A DNA stretch of 64,000 bases from Halospina denitrificans (GCF_004364635.1 NZ_SOAX01000003.1:187538-251537); one strand, 5' to 3'. Positions 49,110 through 61,275 are shown, counted from the stretch's first letter. The notes: generated by a model not told the origin, from the sequence alone. Program-made: numbers and translations.

Positions 49110-50428
49110 TGGCGGGAGTGTAACCCGTTCACTGCTGCTGTGCCACTCTGCAGCGATTCAAGGAGGGGGCCGGCTTCCTCGACGGTATGGAAGGAACCGA
49201 AGACAAGGATCCTGTCGTCGGGCGCGGCCATTCGCATTACCGCTTCCACGGCGGCGGGGACATCCGGGAAGCACTGCACCGCACTGCCCTCCAGGAGGCC
49301 CGTCAGCCGCTGTGAGAGCGTCTCTGAAGACAGACCGCGACTACCGGGCAATCCCGCCAGAAACCACTCATCGACCTGTGACTTAAGGGCGCCGGCGACG
49401 CCCGCCACGTCCTTGTCCGAAAGGGCAGCGTAGACCGCCAGTAGCCGCCCTCCACCGGAAAGGGTGCCGAGCCTCTCCGCCAGCCAGCACGCCGCATGAG
49501 GGTTGTGCCCCACGTCCAGGATGATCTCCGGTGCCTGCCCAACGCACTCGAAACGCCCCGGCAATTCTCCCGATTCCCGCAACGCCTCCAGCCGCTCCCG
49601 GTCAACCGGGAAGCCCAGATCACGAAAGGCCTGGGCCGCAATCTGATGCGCCGTTGTCAGCGGCGTCGCTCCAACGTCAATACGTTCAGGCCCGGAATTC
49701 CCATCAAGGACCAGGACTCCCGGGGCCTCATCCGCTGAAGGGCCAAAATCACGGCCACGGACCCGTAAAGCCACCTCCTGCGCCCGCGCCTGGCGCACGA
49801 CCGAATCCGGTGGATCAGGGTCACCGAAAATCGCGGGCAATCCCGGCCTCAGGATACCGGCTTTCTCGTAGCCGATCCGATCACGGTCCTCGCCAAGCCA
49901 TTGGGTATGGTCGAGGTCGACGCTGGTGATGATGGCCAACTCGGGATCGACGACATTGACGGCATCAAGCCGCCCGCCAAGCCCAACCTCCAGCAACGGA
50001 AACGCCACGCCCGCCTGCTGGAAGATCCAGAAGGCCGCCAGGGTCGTGAACTCGAAATAGGTCAGGGGCGTGTTGCCACGGGCCTCTTCCACGGCCGCCA
50101 TGGCCCGGCAGATGGCATCATCATCCACTTCATCGCCATTAACCCGTATGCGTTCATTGAATCGATGGATATGCGGCGATGTGTAGGCTCCGGTCAGACA
50201 GCCTTCACTCCGAAGCAGTCGCTCCAGGCTGTGCACGGTACTGCCCTTGCCGTTGGTGCCGCCCACGGTAACAACCCGCCCCCGCAACCCCTGAGGAAGA
50301 AGGCGCCGGTACACAATAAGGACCCGATCCAGCCCAAGCTCGATCTCCTGAGCGTGAAGATGCTCAAGCCATTCCAGCCAGCGCGCCAATGGCGCGCTGG
50401 CATCAGGCGGTGGGTTCTTCGGGGACAT
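49106..50428 (-). CDS. folC: bifunctional dihydrofolate/folylpolyglutamate synthase
   Basis: A 440-residue Mur-ligase-like ATPase that adds glutamate to dihydropteroate and to folates. The P-loop is [13 protein letters not shown] (about 51-63), with [11 protein letters not shown] after it. Folates polyglutamylated here serve MetH and PurF-pathway enzymes. Start 50428 ([10 protein letters not shown]) overlaps the end of accD by 26 bases; a shorter start is possible. Confidence 0.93.
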   Translation of the reverse strand: MSPKNPPPDASAPLARWLEWLEHLHAQEIELGLDRVLIVYRRLLPQGLRGRVVTVGGTNGKGSTVHSLERLLRSEGCLTGAYTSPHIHRFNERIRVNGDEVDDDAICRAMAAVEEARGNTPLTYFEFTTLAAFWIFQQAGVAFPLLEVGLGGRLDAVNVVDPELAIITSVDLDHTQWLGEDRDRIGYEKAGILRPGLPAIFGDPDPPDSVVRQARAQEVALRVRGRDFGPSADEAPGVLVLDGNSGPERIDVGATPLTTAHQIAAQAFRDLGFPVDRERLEALRESGELPGRFECVGQAPEIILDVGHNPHAACWLAERLGTLSGGGRLLAVYAALSDKDVAGVAGALKSQVDEWFLAGLPGSRGLSSETLSQRLTGLLEGSAVQCFPDVPAAVEAVMRMAAPDDRILVFGSFHTVEEAGPLLESLQSGTAAVNGLHSRH

Positions 50429-51332
50429 CGTCTGGCACATCCTCAATGCCGCTGTCTTCATCCAGGGCCGGTTCGGCGCGGTGCTGAAGCTTGGCCAGAA
50501 TATGCGCGATGCGCTCGCGCATGTCGTGACGGTCGACAATCATGTCGATCGCCCCGTGCTCAAGCAGGAATTCGCTGCGCTGGAACCCCTCAGGCAGTTT
50601 TTCGCGCACGGTCTGCTCGATTACCCGGGGGCCGGCAAAGCCAACGAGCGCGTAGGGTTCGGCAATGTTCAGGTCCCCGAGCATTCCCAGACTGGCTGAT
50701 ACGCCGCCGAAAACCGGGTCCGTAAGCACTGAGATAAAGGGAATGCCGTTCTCGCGCATCCGCTGCAGTGCGGCGGATGTCTTGGCCATCTGCATCAGCG
50801 AAACGATTGCTTCCTGCATCCGGGCACCGCCACTGGCGGAGAAACACACCAGCGGCACTCCCTGCTCCAGGCAGAGATTCACCGCGCGAACAAATTTCTC
50901 TCCGACCACGGCCCCCATGGAACCACCCAGGAACTTGAACTCAAACGCCACGGCCACCACCGGCACACCCTGGACCGACCCGGCCATGGCAACCAGGGCA
51001 TCCTTCTCTCCGGTACTTTTCTGGGCCTGGCTCAGGCGTTCCTTATAACGACGGGTATCCTTGAACTTCAGACGATCGACGGGTTCGAGCTCCGCCGCGA
51101 TTTCGCGGGAATCCTCATCCTTATCCAGGAAGATCTCAAGCCGCCGCCGGGCCGCAATGCGGATGTGGTGATCGCATTTCGGACAGACATTGAGGTTGCG
51201 ATCCAGCTCCGGGCGATACAGAAAACCGCTGCATTTCGGGCACTTTTTCCACAGCCCCTCGGGAACGGTGGAACGTTGCTGGGCATCCGAGCGGATCATG
51301 CCCGGCATAATTCTATCGAGCCAGCTGCTCAT
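50403..51332 (-). CDS. accD: acetyl-CoA carboxylase carboxyltransferase beta subunit
   Basis: A 309-residue subunit that with AccA transfers the carboxyl group to acetyl-CoA for fatty-acid synthesis. The N-terminal zinc ribbon is clear ([16 protein letters not shown], then CPKCDHH, about 31-57), and the carboxyltransferase fold includes SGGARMQEA and [13 protein letters not shown]. It has an acidic C-terminal tail ending EEPTA. Position trpA-accD-folC is conserved. Confidence 0.95.
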   Translation of the reverse strand: MSSWLDRIMPGMIRSDAQQRSTVPEGLWKKCPKCSGFLYRPELDRNLNVCPKCDHHIRIAARRRLEIFLDKDEDSREIAAELEPVDRLKFKDTRRYKERLSQAQKSTGEKDALVAMAGSVQGVPVVAVAFEFKFLGGSMGAVVGEKFVRAVNLCLEQGVPLVCFSASGGARMQEAIVSLMQMAKTSAALQRMRENGIPFISVLTDPVFGGVSASLGMLGDLNIAEPYALVGFAGPRVIEQTVREKLPEGFQRSEFLLEHGAIDMIVDRHDMRERIAHILAKLQHRAEPALDEDSGIEDVPDDVPEEPTA

Positions 51333-51346
51333 GAATGCTGCTCCCT

Positions 51347-52153
51347 TTAAAGTGTATCCAGACTCTCGCGCAGTGGACGGACGAGGCGGTCAAGAGCCTC
51401 GTGCAATGCCGGCCCTGCTTCAGGGTGACGACTGATACAGTCCACAATAACACTGCCAACGATAATTGCATCGGAAACCCGGCCAACCGCCCTCGCCGTC
51501 TCGCTGTCACGGATCCCGAAGCCCACCCCCACAGGCAACTCCGTCAGGGCCCTGATATGGTCCACCCGCTGCTCAACCGCTGTTGCATCAATGGTGGCTG
51601 AACCGGTGACTCCCTTGAGAGAAACATAGTACACATACCCGGAACAATGCCTGCTCACCAGCCGGATGCGCTCATCCGAGGTGGTTGGCGAGAGCAGGAA
51701 CACCGCATCCAGGCCATGTTCGTTGAGGATCGGCACAACACGATCGCCCTCCTCGGGAGGGAGATCCACAAGCAGCACGCCATCGACCCCGGCTTCTTCG
51801 GCCATGGCGGCAAAGGTTTCATACCCCATGGCTTCGACCGGGTTCAGGTAGCCCATCAGCACCACAGGGGTCTCGGGATCCGTTTCGCGAAAACGGCGGA
51901 CAATCCCCAGGACATCCCTCAGGGAACAGCCCTTGGCAAGGGCCCTCTCGCAGGCTTTCTGTATGACGGGCCCATCCGCCATGGGATCCGAGAAAGGCAC
52001 CCCGAGCTCGATCATGTCGGCACCCGCGTTCACCAGGGTGTGCATGATGCGCAGTGTCTCGTCACAGTCAGGATCCCCGGCCGTGATATAGGGGATCAGC
52101 GCCTTGCGCCCCGCTTCCTTCAATCGGGGCATCAGGGTTGGGATTCGACTCAT
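51347..52153 (-). CDS. trpA: tryptophan synthase alpha subunit
   Basis: A 268-residue TIM barrel that splits indole-3-glycerol phosphate. The catalytic Glu is in [17 protein letters not shown] (about residue 49) and Asp in [13 protein letters not shown] (about 60s region of the next strand). Follows trpB by 11 bases. Confidence 0.95.
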   Translation of the reverse strand: MSRIPTLMPRLKEAGRKALIPYITAGDPDCDETLRIMHTLVNAGADMIELGVPFSDPMADGPVIQKACERALAKGCSLRDVLGIVRRFRETDPETPVVLMGYLNPVEAMGYETFAAMAEEAGVDGVLLVDLPPEEGDRVVPILNEHGLDAVFLLSPTTSDERIRLVSRHCSGYVYYVSLKGVTGSATIDATAVEQRVDHIRALTELPVGVGFGIRDSETARAVGRVSDAIIVGSVIVDCISRHPEAGPALHEALDRLVRPLRESLDTL

Positions 52154-52164
52154 TGATTGGGGCC

Positions 52165-53382
52165 CTATTCGACGTCGATGTTATCCATGCGCGCGACAGT
52201 GTTCATGTCCTTATCGCCACGCCCGGACAGGTTGATGATGATGGACTGATCCGGCGTCATCTGCCGCGCCAGCTTGAGCGCGTAAGCGATGCCGTGCGCC
52301 GTTTCCAGAGCGGGCATTATACCTTCAACCGCGGTCAGTGTCCGGAATGCGTCCATGGCTTCATCGTCAGTAACCGACACATAATGGGCACGGCCTATAT
52401 CCTTGAGCCAGGAGTGCTCCGGGCCGACACCAGGGTAATCCAGTCCGGCCGATACCGAGTGCGTTCCGGAAATCTGGCCATTTTCGTCTTCCATCAGGTA
52501 GGTCCGATTGCCGTGCAGAACACCAGGCCGGCCAGCGCTCAGGGGCGCGGCATGCTGCCCGGTCTCTATGCCGTAACCGCCGGCTTCAACACCGTACAGT
52601 TCCACCGATTCATCGGTCAGGAACGGATAGAAGAGCCCGATGGCATTGGAACCACCACCGACGCAGGCAACCAGCGCATCCGGAAGTCGTCCGGTTTTCT
52701 CGAGATGCTGGCGCCGGGCTTCACGACCAATCACCGACTGGAAATCCCGAACCATCATCGGATACGGGTGCGGACCTGCGACGGTGCCGATGATGTAGAA
52801 GGTATCGTCAACATTGGTAACCCAGTCCCGCAACGCCTCGTTCATAGCGTCCTTGAGGGTTCTGGTGCCCCCCTCGACCGCTTCCACTTCCGCGCCCAGA
52901 AGCTTCATCCGATAGACGTTGATCGATTGGCGCTTCACGTCCTCGGCACCCATGTAAATCTTGCACTTCAGGCCCAGGCGGGCGGCAACCGTCGCCGTCG
53001 CCACCCCGTGCTGACCGGCCCCGGTCTCCGCAATCACCCGCGGCTTGCCGAGAAAGTGCGCAACCAGCGCCTGGCCAATGGTGTTATTCACCTTGTGCGC
53101 ACCGGTATGACAGAGATCCTCGCGCTTGAGCCAGATCGAGGCGCCGCCGGTCTCCTCACTCAGCCGGTCGGCGCGGTACAGCGGGGTTGGACGCCCCACA
53201 TAGTCTTCAAGATCCCGCTCAAAACGCTCCCTGAACTGCGGGTCATCCCTCAAGCGGCGATACTCGCTCTCCAGGTGATCCAGGGAATCGATCAGCGTTT
53301 CCGAGACAAAGCGCCCGCCATAGTCGCCGAAGTGGCCCCGGCTGTCGGGGAAATCCTTCAGCAGTTCCTCAGTCAGTTTCAT
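52165..53382 (-). CDS. trpB: tryptophan synthase beta subunit
   Basis: A 405-residue PLP enzyme that joins indole and serine. The PLP Lys is in [15 protein letters not shown], and the glycine-rich phosphate loop GGGSNAIG is present. Start 53382 ([13 protein letters not shown]) was chosen over longer frames inside trpF; it overlaps the trpF end by 14 bases. Confidence 0.96.
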   Translation of the reverse strand: MKLTEELLKDFPDSRGHFGDYGGRFVSETLIDSLDHLESEYRRLRDDPQFRERFERDLEDYVGRPTPLYRADRLSEETGGASIWLKREDLCHTGAHKVNNTIGQALVAHFLGKPRVIAETGAGQHGVATATVAARLGLKCKIYMGAEDVKRQSINVYRMKLLGAEVEAVEGGTRTLKDAMNEALRDWVTNVDDTFYIIGTVAGPHPYPMMVRDFQSVIGREARRQHLEKTGRLPDALVACVGGGSNAIGLFYPFLTDESVELYGVEAGGYGIETGQHAAPLSAGRPGVLHGNRTYLMEDENGQISGTHSVSAGLDYPGVGPEHSWLKDIGRAHYVSVTDDEAMDAFRTLTAVEGIMPALETAHGIAYALKLARQMTPDQSIIINLSGRGDKDMNTVARMDNIDVE

Positions 53383-54001
53383 GATTCTGGATAACCTCTC
53401 GGATAAAATTCTGGATAAGTGCCGCGTTCTTGATTCCGGGCGCGTCTTCCACACCCCCACTGACATCCACTGCCCAGGGCCGTACCCGGCGGACAGCATC
53501 TCCCACGTTTCCCGCGTTAAGGCCGCCAGCAAGAATCAGCGGTCTGGACGGCCGTTCAGGGAGCCAGCCCCAGTTGAAGGTCCTGCCAGTACCCCCGTAC
53601 TGGTCGGGATCATAGGCATCGGCAAGAATTCCCGAGGCCCCGTGATACGCCTCCTCAGCCTGAGCGACCACCCCGGCGTCACGCACCCTCACCGCCTTGA
53701 TCCAGGGATGACCGAAGGAGTTACAGAACCCGGCGCTTTCATCGCCGTGGAACTGCAGGAGATCCAGTGGGAGCGCCTCAAGGTGTTTACGAACCATTTC
53801 GGCTTCCGGGTTCACCATCAGCCCGACAACGGTGACAAACGGGGGCAGCACATGACAGATGGCGCTCGCCTGGGGAATGGTCACTGCTCGCGCACTTGCG
53901 GGGTAGAAGACCAGCCCGATGGCATCCGCTCCGGCTTGAGCGGCGGCGAGGGCATCCTCCGGTCGCGTAATGCCACAGATTTTGACGCGGGTGCGATCCA
54001 A
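53369..54001 (-). CDS. trpF: phosphoribosylanthranilate isomerase
   Basis: A 210-residue TIM barrel of the tryptophan pathway. The catalytic Cys9 is in [12 protein letters not shown] and the catalytic Asp in [10 protein letters not shown]. The start was set at TTG 54001: AGGAGAGG lies just upstream, and the family starts here. Longer in-frame readings to 54082 overlap truA without a site. Confidence 0.93.
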   Translation of the reverse strand: MDRTRVKICGITRPEDALAAAQAGADAIGLVFYPASARAVTIPQASAICHVLPPFVTVVGLMVNPEAEMVRKHLEALPLDLLQFHGDESAGFCNSFGHPWIKAVRVRDAGVVAQAEEAYHGASGILADAYDPDQYGGTGRTFNWGWLPERPSRPLILAGGLNAGNVGDAVRRVRPWAVDVSGGVEDAPGIKNAALIQNFIREVIQNHETD

Positions 54002-54060
54002 CGGGCCTCTCCTGCCGATAAAAACGATAGGATAGCGGTCCTTGCCCGCGAGACCAACCG

Positions 54061-54903
54061 TCAGGCGTCGGAAACCATCCAAAGAGGGCCCGGCAACGGA
54101 CGGGGAATGCCGAATTCCGGCGGGTAATGAATATCCACAAGGTAGAGACCTTCCGGCGGTGCGGTAACCCCAGCCCTGCGCCTGTCCCGGCCCTCGAGCA
54201 CCTCGGCGACCCAGTCCCCGGGAAAATCACCACGGCCGACCGCCATCAGGGTTCCGGCGATATTCCTGACCATGTGATGCAGAAAGGCATTGGCGGTAAC
54301 ATCCAGAACCAGGAAGGGTCCGGAAGCGGTCACCGAAATCCCGGTAATCTCACGGTTCGGAGTGTTGGCCTGACACCCTGCCGCACGAAAGGCGGAAAAG
54401 TCATGCTCTCCCACAACATGCTGGGCGGCTGCGTCCATCGCCTCTGGATCAAGGGCGTGGTGTGTCCAGGCGACGCGCTGACGCAGCAGCGCCGGCGGGG
54501 TCTCCCGGCTCAGCATCAGGTAGCGGTAACGACGGGCCGAAGCCGTGAACCGGGCACTGAAATCCTCCGGAACCGGACCCGCCCAGTGCACCCGGATATC
54601 GGAGGGAAGCGCCGAGTTGATACCCAGGACCCAGGAACGCAGCGGGCGTGTCACCCGCGCCTCAAAACTCACAACCTGGTAACAGGCGTGAACGCCCGCG
54701 TCCGTGCGTCCAGCGCAGACCAGGTCCACCTCATGGTTGGCCACACTTGCCACGGCCGCGTCCAGGGTTCCGCCTACGGTACGGATGCTGCTTTTCTGGT
54801 CCTGCCAGCCGTGAAACCCCGTGCCATCATATTCGATGACAAGAGCGACCGGCCCCGGACCGACCGTAACCTCCGTTGAGAGCTCGATGCGCTGTTCAAG
54901 CAC
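54061..54903 (-). CDS. truA: tRNA pseudouridine(38-40) synthase
   Basis: A 280-residue TruA enzyme modifying the anticodon arm. The catalytic Asp68 is in CAGRTDAGVHA, and YDGTGFHGWQ and FLHHMVRNIAGTLM are typical. A GTG start at 54903 gives the usual length but has no strong ribosome site; translation may depend on fimV, whose stop is six bases upstream. Confidence 0.94.
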   Translation of the reverse strand: MLEQRIELSTEVTVGPGPVALVIEYDGTGFHGWQDQKSSIRTVGGTLDAAVASVANHEVDLVCAGRTDAGVHACYQVVSFEARVTRPLRSWVLGINSALPSDIRVHWAGPVPEDFSARFTASARRYRYLMLSRETPPALLRQRVAWTHHALDPEAMDAAAQHVVGEHDFSAFRAAGCQANTPNREITGISVTASGPFLVLDVTANAFLHHMVRNIAGTLMAVGRGDFPGDWVAEVLEGRDRRRAGVTAPPEGLYLVDIHYPPEFGIPRPLPGPLWMVSDA

Positions 54904-54909
54904 GCTGTA

Positions 54910-57900
54910 TCAGAGTTCAGCCAGAAGGCGCTGGGCTTCCTGCTGCTGCTGCTCGCTGCCCTCTTTCGAGACTTCTTCGAGAATATCCCGGGCGCCTTCC
55001 GCGTCACCCATTTCGACATAGGCGCGCGCGAGGTCGAGCTTGGTACCAGCCTCGTCCGTGCCTTCGAGAAAATCGAATTCGTCGTCCTCGCCGCTTTCGC
55101 CGGAGGCCGATTCTTCCTGGGCAGGACCCGTTCCCTCAAGCGCGGCCTTCTCCTCATCGGAGAGCGTTTCCTCCGCACTGTTGTCCCCAAGATCAGTATC
55201 CAGAAGCCCTTCCTCGCCCTGATTGGATGATTCCGAAGCCTGCTCCGTGGTTTCGCCGGATTCCTCACCACTCAATTCATCCATCAGCCCCAGATCATCC
55301 TCGGACACATCAAGCTCCAGGTCGCTGAGCTCTTCTCCGGAGGTCTCGCCCTCTTGAGCTGCTTCCGGTTCTGCCGGCGCCTCAGTCGTGGAGGTATCAG
55401 CCCCTTCGCTCCCGGACTCCGCCTCGGTCACCTTGTCCAGCTCCGCATCCAGCTCATCAAGGAACGATTCGTCGAATGACTCAGAACCAGTATCGGCCTC
55501 TGCCTCGCTTTCGGCAGCCGACGGCGCCTCCTCCCTCTCGATACTTTCATTGATTTCCGTCAGTGGTTCCGGCTCTTCCTCGGCCAGTGGTTGCCCGGAC
55601 TCACCTTCCCCATTGCCAACATCGGCTACCGGGATCTCGTCGTCAGAAGCATCCTCGAACTCACCGGTGTCCGGAATGGCCGAATCCTCATCAAGCTCCA
55701 GGTCAAGCGCTGACTCGCCAGAGGTTTCCTGCTCAGCCGGCGCTTCAACGGCCGGCTCTTCAAGCTCCAGGTCATCCAGGGAGAACCCGAGATCCTCTAC
55801 ATCCTCATCCGCGGGCTGCGGAGCGGACTCTGTCTCCGAAAACTCGAAATCAATACCCTCAGATTCACTGGAACCCTGCTGCGGCTCCTCGTCATCGAAG
55901 CCAAAGTCCTCTTCGAACTCAAGGGCCTCGTCGGTCTCCGCCGAGGTGGACTCACCGGACGACTCATCGTCAGACAGCAGCTCATCCGCCTCATCGAGGG
56001 CAGAAAAGTCAAAGGAGTCATCATTCTCGACGTCAGCGCCCGTCGCCTCGGATTCAGCGCCGGGACCCGTCTTCAGTTGCTCGGCAAGATCGTCAATGCT
56101 CAGGTCTTCTCCGGCGTCACCCAGTTGCTCGCGCAACGCATCCGCCTTTTCAATCGCCTTGTCGTCACCCAGGGCGCTCAGTTCCCGGTACTGTTTCTCG
56201 AAAGTATCGCTGTCACCGGTGTTGGCATACACCTCGAGAAGCTTAAGACGCAGATCCGCGCGGCTTGGCTCCTTGGAAATAGCCTGCTCAAGGTGCTGGG
56301 ACGCTTGATCCATACGCCCATAGGCCATGTAGACATCCGCGTCCGCGATCACATCATCACTGCTTTCCGGCGCCCTGGAGTCAGTCTCTTCGCCCGCGTT
56401 CTCACTGCCGCCCGGTGCTTCCGCTTCAGGCTCGAGGTCAAGAACATCGTGGGCTTCCTCGTCCCCGGAGACATCCCGGACCTGATCGTAGAACGCCTTT
56501 TCGCGCGCGGCATTGCGCCTTGCCAGAGCCCAGAGGACAAGGAGCAGGAGAATGCCAAGAACCCCGGCACCGATCTGATACATCGGCTCTTTCACAAGCC
56601 GATCAAAAAAACCACCTACCGTGGTGGGCGCTTCCGCCATTCCGGTCTGCTCACGGGACGACTCATCAGGGTCGGCAGCCGCGCCCGTGTCCGCGGCGGA
56701 CGTTTCCGTCTGATCTTCGGAGCCACCCTCGGCTCCGGACTCCGCCCCATCGCCGCCAGTTCCGGTCGAAGGCTCACCTCGGTCAGTGTCACTGTCACCA
56801 CCACCGGCATCATCGGTTTCCGGCTCAGGTGCCTCACCGGACTCCGGGTCGGGCCCATTATCGCCTGTTGCGGCCGCAGGATCCGCGCGCTCGCTTTCCT
56901 CATCCGTTTCGTCTGTATCCGTTCCGTCTGTAGACGCTGCCTCGTCGTCCCCGGCAGCTTCCTCGTTGGCCTGAAGATCCTCGGGGATTTCAGCATCCTC
57001 GTCCGCCTCAGCGAGACGCTGCTGAAGTTCGGCAAGCTGGTCGTCCTTGAGTTCGATCAGCTGGGCCATGGTGTCGATCTGTTCCTCAAGGTCGCCCAAG
57101 CGCGACTTAAGCTCATCCCGGTCACGCTTTGCCCGATCCAGTTCCTCGAGTGCCGCTGAGAGAGCTTCATCGCCCTCGCCATCGCCCATCCCGGCGGTGT
57201 CGCCTTCACCATTTCCAGACTCATTGTCCGCAACCAGGATACGAAGCTCATCGTCACTGGAGCCCCCTCCACCGGCTGCGCCCGAACCTGCCGCCTGGTT
57301 GGTGGAATCCGAAGGTGAATCCTGAACCACAGCATCGGAGGCGGCATCACCCCGGCGGGATCGATACGCCTCGTTCTGCGCCATAACCTCCCGCACGGCT
57401 TCCTGGGTGGAGCGCGAGCGGATTTTCTGTTCGGACGGAAACCGCAACACCTGGCCCTTGCGCAGCTGGTTGATATTGTCATTCACAAAGGCGCCCGGGT
57501 TGGCGTCCTTCAGTGCCAGCATCACCTGCTGGCGGCTGGCACCTTCTGGTGCATTGACGCGTCCGGCAATACTCCAGAGCGTGTCATTGGCTGATGTGGG
57601 CCCATACTCATCGGATTGGCTGGGTTGCGAACCGGTTTGCGCTGCCTCCGTGGCGGAACCTCGCTCAGCAGGTTCGGGGGGGCTGGCGCGGGTCTGTCCC
57701 GTCTCACCGCCCCCCTCCGGACCAGCCGCCTCAGGCCCACTGGAGCGCTTCGGCGGGTCGACCAGGAACGAGTACTCCCGCATCAACCGGCCATTGGGCC
57801 AGGTCAATTCGACGAGCATCTTCACAAAGGGTTCCCGGACAGGGTTTTCAGTCGTTACTTCAACAATGAGCTTGTTGTCTGCGTCCCGGGTTATCTCAAA

Positions 57901-58143
57901 ATCGAGCTGACTCAGTATCCCCATACGCCGGATCCCGAAACGCTCAAACTCCTCCTGGGAGGCGAGGCCAATCTTGATCTGGTCCATGGAAACGTCGCCG
58001 GGCCGGGTCAGCTCAATTTCGGCACGCAGGGGTTCATTCAAACGGGTGAGAATCTGTCCTTCACCCATCCCCATTGCATGGGCCAATCCCGAACTCAGCC
58101 CACCTGCCAGCGCCAGTGCAACCGCCAGTTTGCGTACTTTCAT
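54910..58143 (-). CDS. fimV: FimV-family polar scaffold protein
   Basis: A 1077-residue inner-membrane protein of the FimV/HubP family that organises the cell pole and is needed for type IV pili and twitching in Pseudomonas. Order: signal peptide (about 1-23, AHA/MGM), a periplasmic domain opening with LNEPLRAEIELTRPGDVSMD, a LysM-like segment (about 180-235), a coiled coil (about 330-365), one membrane helix (about 519-541), then a very acidic cytoplasmic part with TPR-like repeats and a terminal KLDLARAYVEMGDAEGARDI FimV C-terminal motif (about 1030-1060). The acidic, Glu/Ser-rich repeats explain several long antisense frames here. Confidence 0.93.
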   Translation of the reverse strand: MKVRKLAVALALAGGLSSGLAHAMGMGEGQILTRLNEPLRAEIELTRPGDVSMDQIKIGLASQEEFERFGIRRMGILSQLDFEITRDADNKLIVEVTTENPVREPFVKMLVELTWPNGRLMREYSFLVDPPKRSSGPEAAGPEGGGETGQTRASPPEPAERGSATEAAQTGSQPSQSDEYGPTSANDTLWSIAGRVNAPEGASRQQVMLALKDANPGAFVNDNINQLRKGQVLRFPSEQKIRSRSTQEAVREVMAQNEAYRSRRGDAASDAVVQDSPSDSTNQAAGSGAAGGGGSSDDELRILVADNESGNGEGDTAGMGDGEGDEALSAALEELDRAKRDRDELKSRLGDLEEQIDTMAQLIELKDDQLAELQQRLAEADEDAEIPEDLQANEEAAGDDEAASTDGTDTDETDEESERADPAAATGDNGPDPESGEAPEPETDDAGGGDSDTDRGEPSTGTGGDGAESGAEGGSEDQTETSAADTGAAADPDESSREQTGMAEAPTTVGGFFDRLVKEPMYQIGAGVLGILLLLVLWALARRNAAREKAFYDQVRDVSGDEEAHDVLDLEPEAEAPGGSENAGEETDSRAPESSDDVIADADVYMAYGRMDQASQHLEQAISKEPSRADLRLKLLEVYANTGDSDTFEKQYRELSALGDDKAIEKADALREQLGDAGEDLSIDDLAEQLKTGPGAESEATGADVENDDSFDFSALDEADELLSDDESSGESTSAETDEALEFEEDFGFDDEEPQQGSSESEGIDFEFSETESAPQPADEDVEDLGFSLDDLELEEPAVEAPAEQETSGESALDLELDEDSAIPDTGEFEDASDDEIPVADVGNGEGESGQPLAEEEPEPLTEINESIEREEAPSAAESEAEADTGSESFDESFLDELDAELDKVTEAESGSEGADTSTTEAPAEPEAAQEGETSGEELSDLELDVSEDDLGLMDELSGEESGETTEQASESSNQGEEGLLDTDLGDNSAEETLSDEEKAALEGTGPAQEESASGESGEDDEFDFLEGTDEAGTKLDLARAYVEMGDAEGARDILEEVSKEGSEQQQQEAQRLLAEL

Positions 58144-58346
58144 GCCGTTTCCTTTCCCGTTTCGTTATGCCGCCGATCCACGGAGTCCGCGGAAATCACG
58201 GAAATACACCTGTAATTATGAAGTTAAGCCGAAGTATTGTTGATAAACCGGGATTACGCAATAAATCGCGGGCATCCCGACCCCATTGGGGCCGGAACAC
58301 CGTTTATACTGCCCCGGAGATGGAGCGGGGAGGGATGACGTGCAGG

Positions 58347-59465
58347 TCAGCCGTTGCGTTCCCGGAGAATCCCCAGCATACGCCTCAGGGGCTCCGCCGC
58401 GCCCCACAGCAGCTGGTCGCCAACGGTGAACGCGGAGAGATACTCGTTGCCCATGGACATCTTGCGCAGCCGCCCCACCGGGACATCCAGGGTGCCGGTA
58501 ACCTTCGCCGGTGTCAGATCGCGCATGCTGGCCTCCGGCTCATTGGGAACCACGCTCGCCCACTGGTTTCCCTCGCGCAGAATCGCCTCGATATCGGCGA
58601 TCGGTGCATCCTGGCGCAGCTTGATGGTCAGCGCCTGGCTGTGGCTCCGCATGGCGCCGATCCGAACACAGATGCCGTCGATGGGCACTGGATTATTCTC
58701 GCGTCCGAGTATCTTGTTGCTCTCCGATTCTGCTTTCCATTCCTCCTTGCTCTGACCGGATTCCATGGCCTTGTCGATCCAGGGGATCAGGCTGCCGGCG
58801 AGCGGAACGCCAAAGTTGTCCACCGGGAACTCACCGCCACGCATTGTCGAGGTAACCTGGCGATCAATATCCAGGATGGCCGAGGCCGGATCCGCCAGGA
58901 GATCCGCCGAGGTGCCGTGCAGTGCCCCCATCTGCTCAAGCAGTTCGCGCATGTGCTTGGCACCGGAACCGGAGGCCGCCTGATAGGTCATCGGCGAGAT
59001 CCACTCGACCATGTCCTGCTCCAGAAGCGCGCCCATACCCATCAGCATCAGGCTGACGGTACAGTTGCCTCCGATGAAGTCTTTCTGGCCGGCGTCGAGC
59101 GCACGATCAATCACGCCCCGGTTAACGGGATCCAGGACAATCACCGAGTCGGATGCCATGCGCAGGGCGGAGGCGGCATCAATCCAGTACCCCTTCCAGC
59201 CGGATTCGCGCAGTTTCGGGTATACCTCATTGGTGTAATCGCCGCCCTGGCAGGTGACGATGATGTCCATGCCGCTGAGTTCCTCGATGGAGGTGGCGTC
59301 CTTGAGCGGCGGCGCTTCCTTACCGAAGTTCGGAGCAGGCTTGCCCGTCTGGGAGGTGGTAAAGAACACGGGCTCGATGCCGGCAAAGTCATTTTCTTCC
59401 TGCATGCGCTGCATGAGGACGGACCCCACCATTCCACGCCAGCCGACCAGTCCAACTCTGTTCAT
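58347..59465 (-). CDS. asd: aspartate-semialdehyde dehydrogenase
   Basis: A 372-residue enzyme making aspartate semialdehyde for Lys, Met, Thr and diaminopimelate. The NADP site opens [18 protein letters not shown], and the catalytic Cys135 is in [12 protein letters not shown]. It is the gammaproteobacterial-type enzyme by length. About 200 bases of leader DNA lie between its stop and fimV. Confidence 0.95.
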   Translation of the reverse strand: MNRVGLVGWRGMVGSVLMQRMQEENDFAGIEPVFFTTSQTGKPAPNFGKEAPPLKDATSIEELSGMDIIVTCQGGDYTNEVYPKLRESGWKGYWIDAASALRMASDSVIVLDPVNRGVIDRALDAGQKDFIGGNCTVSLMLMGMGALLEQDMVEWISPMTYQAASGSGAKHMRELLEQMGALHGTSADLLADPASAILDIDRQVTSTMRGGEFPVDNFGVPLAGSLIPWIDKAMESGQSKEEWKAESESNKILGRENNPVPIDGICVRIGAMRSHSQALTIKLRQDAPIADIEAILREGNQWASVVPNEPEASMRDLTPAKVTGTLDVPVGRLRKMSMGNEYLSAFTVGDQLLWGAAEPLRRMLGILRERNG

Positions 59466-59507
59466 GGGTATACCCTTATTTCAATACAGTCGATTTCGTT
59501 CACGCGC

Positions 59508-60593
59508 TCACAGGCGCTTGTCCAGTGCCGCCAGCACCGCTTCACCCATTTCGTTGGTACCCACTTTGCGGGTGCCCTCGAAATGGATGTCCGGCGTGCG
59601 CAGCCCCTGGTCCAGCACATCACTGACGGCCTTCTCAATGGCGTCCGCCGCCTGCTCGTAGCCCAGGCTGTAACGCAGCATCATGGCGCCGGACAGGATG
59701 GTCGCCAGCGGATTCGCCAGGTCCTGGCCCGCGATGTCCGGGGCCGAGCCATGACAGGGCTCGTACATACCCTGCTTGCTCTCGTTCAAAGCGGCCGATG
59801 GCAGCATGCCGATGGACCCTGTCAGCATAGCCGCCTCATCCGACAGGATATCACCGAACATGTTGCCAGTGACAATCACGTCGAACTGCTTGGGGGCGCG
59901 CACCAGCTGCATGGCGGCATTATCCACGTACATGTGGCTGAGCTCCACATCGGGGTAGTCCTTCGCCAGCTCCTCCATGACTTCCCGCCACAGGACGGTG
60001 ACTTCAAGCACATTGGCCTTGTCGATGGAGCAGACTTTTTTATTGCGCTGGCGCGCCGACTCAAAGGCCACGCGACCGATGCGCCGGATTTCGGATTCCG
60101 AATACCGGTAGGTATTGAACCCTTCCCGCTCGCCGTCCTCGCGAGTCTGGATACCCCGAGGCTCGCCGAAATAGATGCCGCCAGTCAGCTCACGCACGAT
60201 GAGAATATCCAGGCCACTGACCACCTCAGGCTTGAGGCTCGAGGCCTCTGCCAACTGTGGGTACAGAAACGCCGGACGCAGGTTGCCGAAAAGGCCGAGC
60301 CCGGAGCGCAGGCCGAGCAGCCCCTTCTCCGGACGGACCGCCATGTCAAGCGCATCCCATTTGGGACCTCCCACGGCACCGAGCAGGATACCGTCCGCCT
60401 CGCGCGCCTTGGCCATGGTGTCGTCGGGCAATGGAACGCCGGTCGCATCGATAGCGGCGCCGCCGACTTTGGCTTCGTCGAATTCCAGACCAAGGGAGAA
60501 GCTTTCGTCGGCGCGACGAAGAACCCGCTCCGTCTGGGCGATGATGTCGGGACCAATGCCATCTCCGGGCAAAAACAGTACTTTATTCGTCAT
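59508..60593 (-). CDS. leuB: 3-isopropylmalate dehydrogenase
   Basis: A 361-residue NAD-dependent decarboxylating dehydrogenase of leucine synthesis. Motifs: [11 protein letters not shown] at the start, [11 protein letters not shown], and the signature [20 protein letters not shown]. It is 33 bases after leuD and 42 before asd. Confidence 0.96.
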   Translation of the reverse strand: MTNKVLFLPGDGIGPDIIAQTERVLRRADESFSLGLEFDEAKVGGAAIDATGVPLPDDTMAKAREADGILLGAVGGPKWDALDMAVRPEKGLLGLRSGLGLFGNLRPAFLYPQLAEASSLKPEVVSGLDILIVRELTGGIYFGEPRGIQTREDGEREGFNTYRYSESEIRRIGRVAFESARQRNKKVCSIDKANVLEVTVLWREVMEELAKDYPDVELSHMYVDNAAMQLVRAPKQFDVIVTGNMFGDILSDEAAMLTGSIGMLPSAALNESKQGMYEPCHGSAPDIAGQDLANPLATILSGAMMLRYSLGYEQAADAIEKAVSDVLDQGLRTPDIHFEGTRKVGTNEMGEAVLAALDKRL

Positions 60594-60626
60594 TTTTCAT
60601 CCATTGAGTCAATTGGGTAGTCGGGG

Positions 60627-61271
60627 TCATCCTGCGGGGAAGAGCCAGGGCGCCTCCTGGCGGCGCCGTGTCTCATAGGCACGAATCGAATCAGCGTCCT
60701 CGAGCGTCACGCCAATATCGTCCAACCCGTTGAGCAGGCAGTGTTTCCGGAACTCGTCCACCTCGAATGAGTAGGTCTTGCCATCTGGTGTGGAAACCGT
60801 CTGGCTCTCCAGATCCACCGTTACGGAATACCCCTCAACCGCCTCCACGGACTTGAAGAGTTCATCAACCTCTTTCTCATCAATAACAAGGGGTAACAAG
60901 CCATTCTTGAAGCAGTTGTTGTAGAAAATATCCGCAAAGCTTGGCGCGATGATGGCCCGGAACCCAAAGTCCTCCAGCGCCCAGGGCGCATGCTCACGGC
61001 TGGAGCCACACCCGAAATTCGCCCGCGCGAGCAGCACACTGGCGCCCTGGTAGCGCGACTGGTTCAGCACGAAATCCGGATTCAGGGGCCGCTGACTGTT
61101 GTCCTTTCCGGGTTCCCCACTGTCCAGGTAGCGAAGCTCATCAAAGAGGTTCGGCCCAAAGCCGGTCCGCTTGATGGACTTAAGGAACTGTTTCGGGATG
61201 ATCATGTCGGTGTCGACATTGGATCGATCCAGGGGGGCAACGAGCCCCGTGTGCTTGGTGAATGCCTTCAT
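60627..61271 (-). CDS. leuD: 3-isopropylmalate dehydratase small subunit
   Basis: A 214-residue swivel subunit that pairs with LeuC. Family landmarks: [20 protein letters not shown], then [14 protein letters not shown]. Start 61271 ([13 protein letters not shown]) lies four bases after the leuC stop. Confidence 0.96.
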   Translation of the reverse strand: MKAFTKHTGLVAPLDRSNVDTDMIIPKQFLKSIKRTGFGPNLFDELRYLDSGEPGKDNSQRPLNPDFVLNQSRYQGASVLLARANFGCGSSREHAPWALEDFGFRAIIAPSFADIFYNNCFKNGLLPLVIDEKEVDELFKSVEAVEGYSVTVDLESQTVSTPDGKTYSFEVDEFRKHCLLNGLDDIGVTLEDADSIRAYETRRRQEAPWLFPAG

Positions 61272-61275
61272 GCCA

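Noticed and set aside
55388-56308. Ser-rich 306-residue plus-strand frame
   Set aside because: Mirror image of the Glu/Ser-rich cytoplasmic part of fimV; low-complexity shadow.
58074-60620. 848-residue plus-strand frame
   Set aside because: Antisense to asd, leuB and the fimV leader; those have clear families and motifs, so this is a GC-rich shadow.
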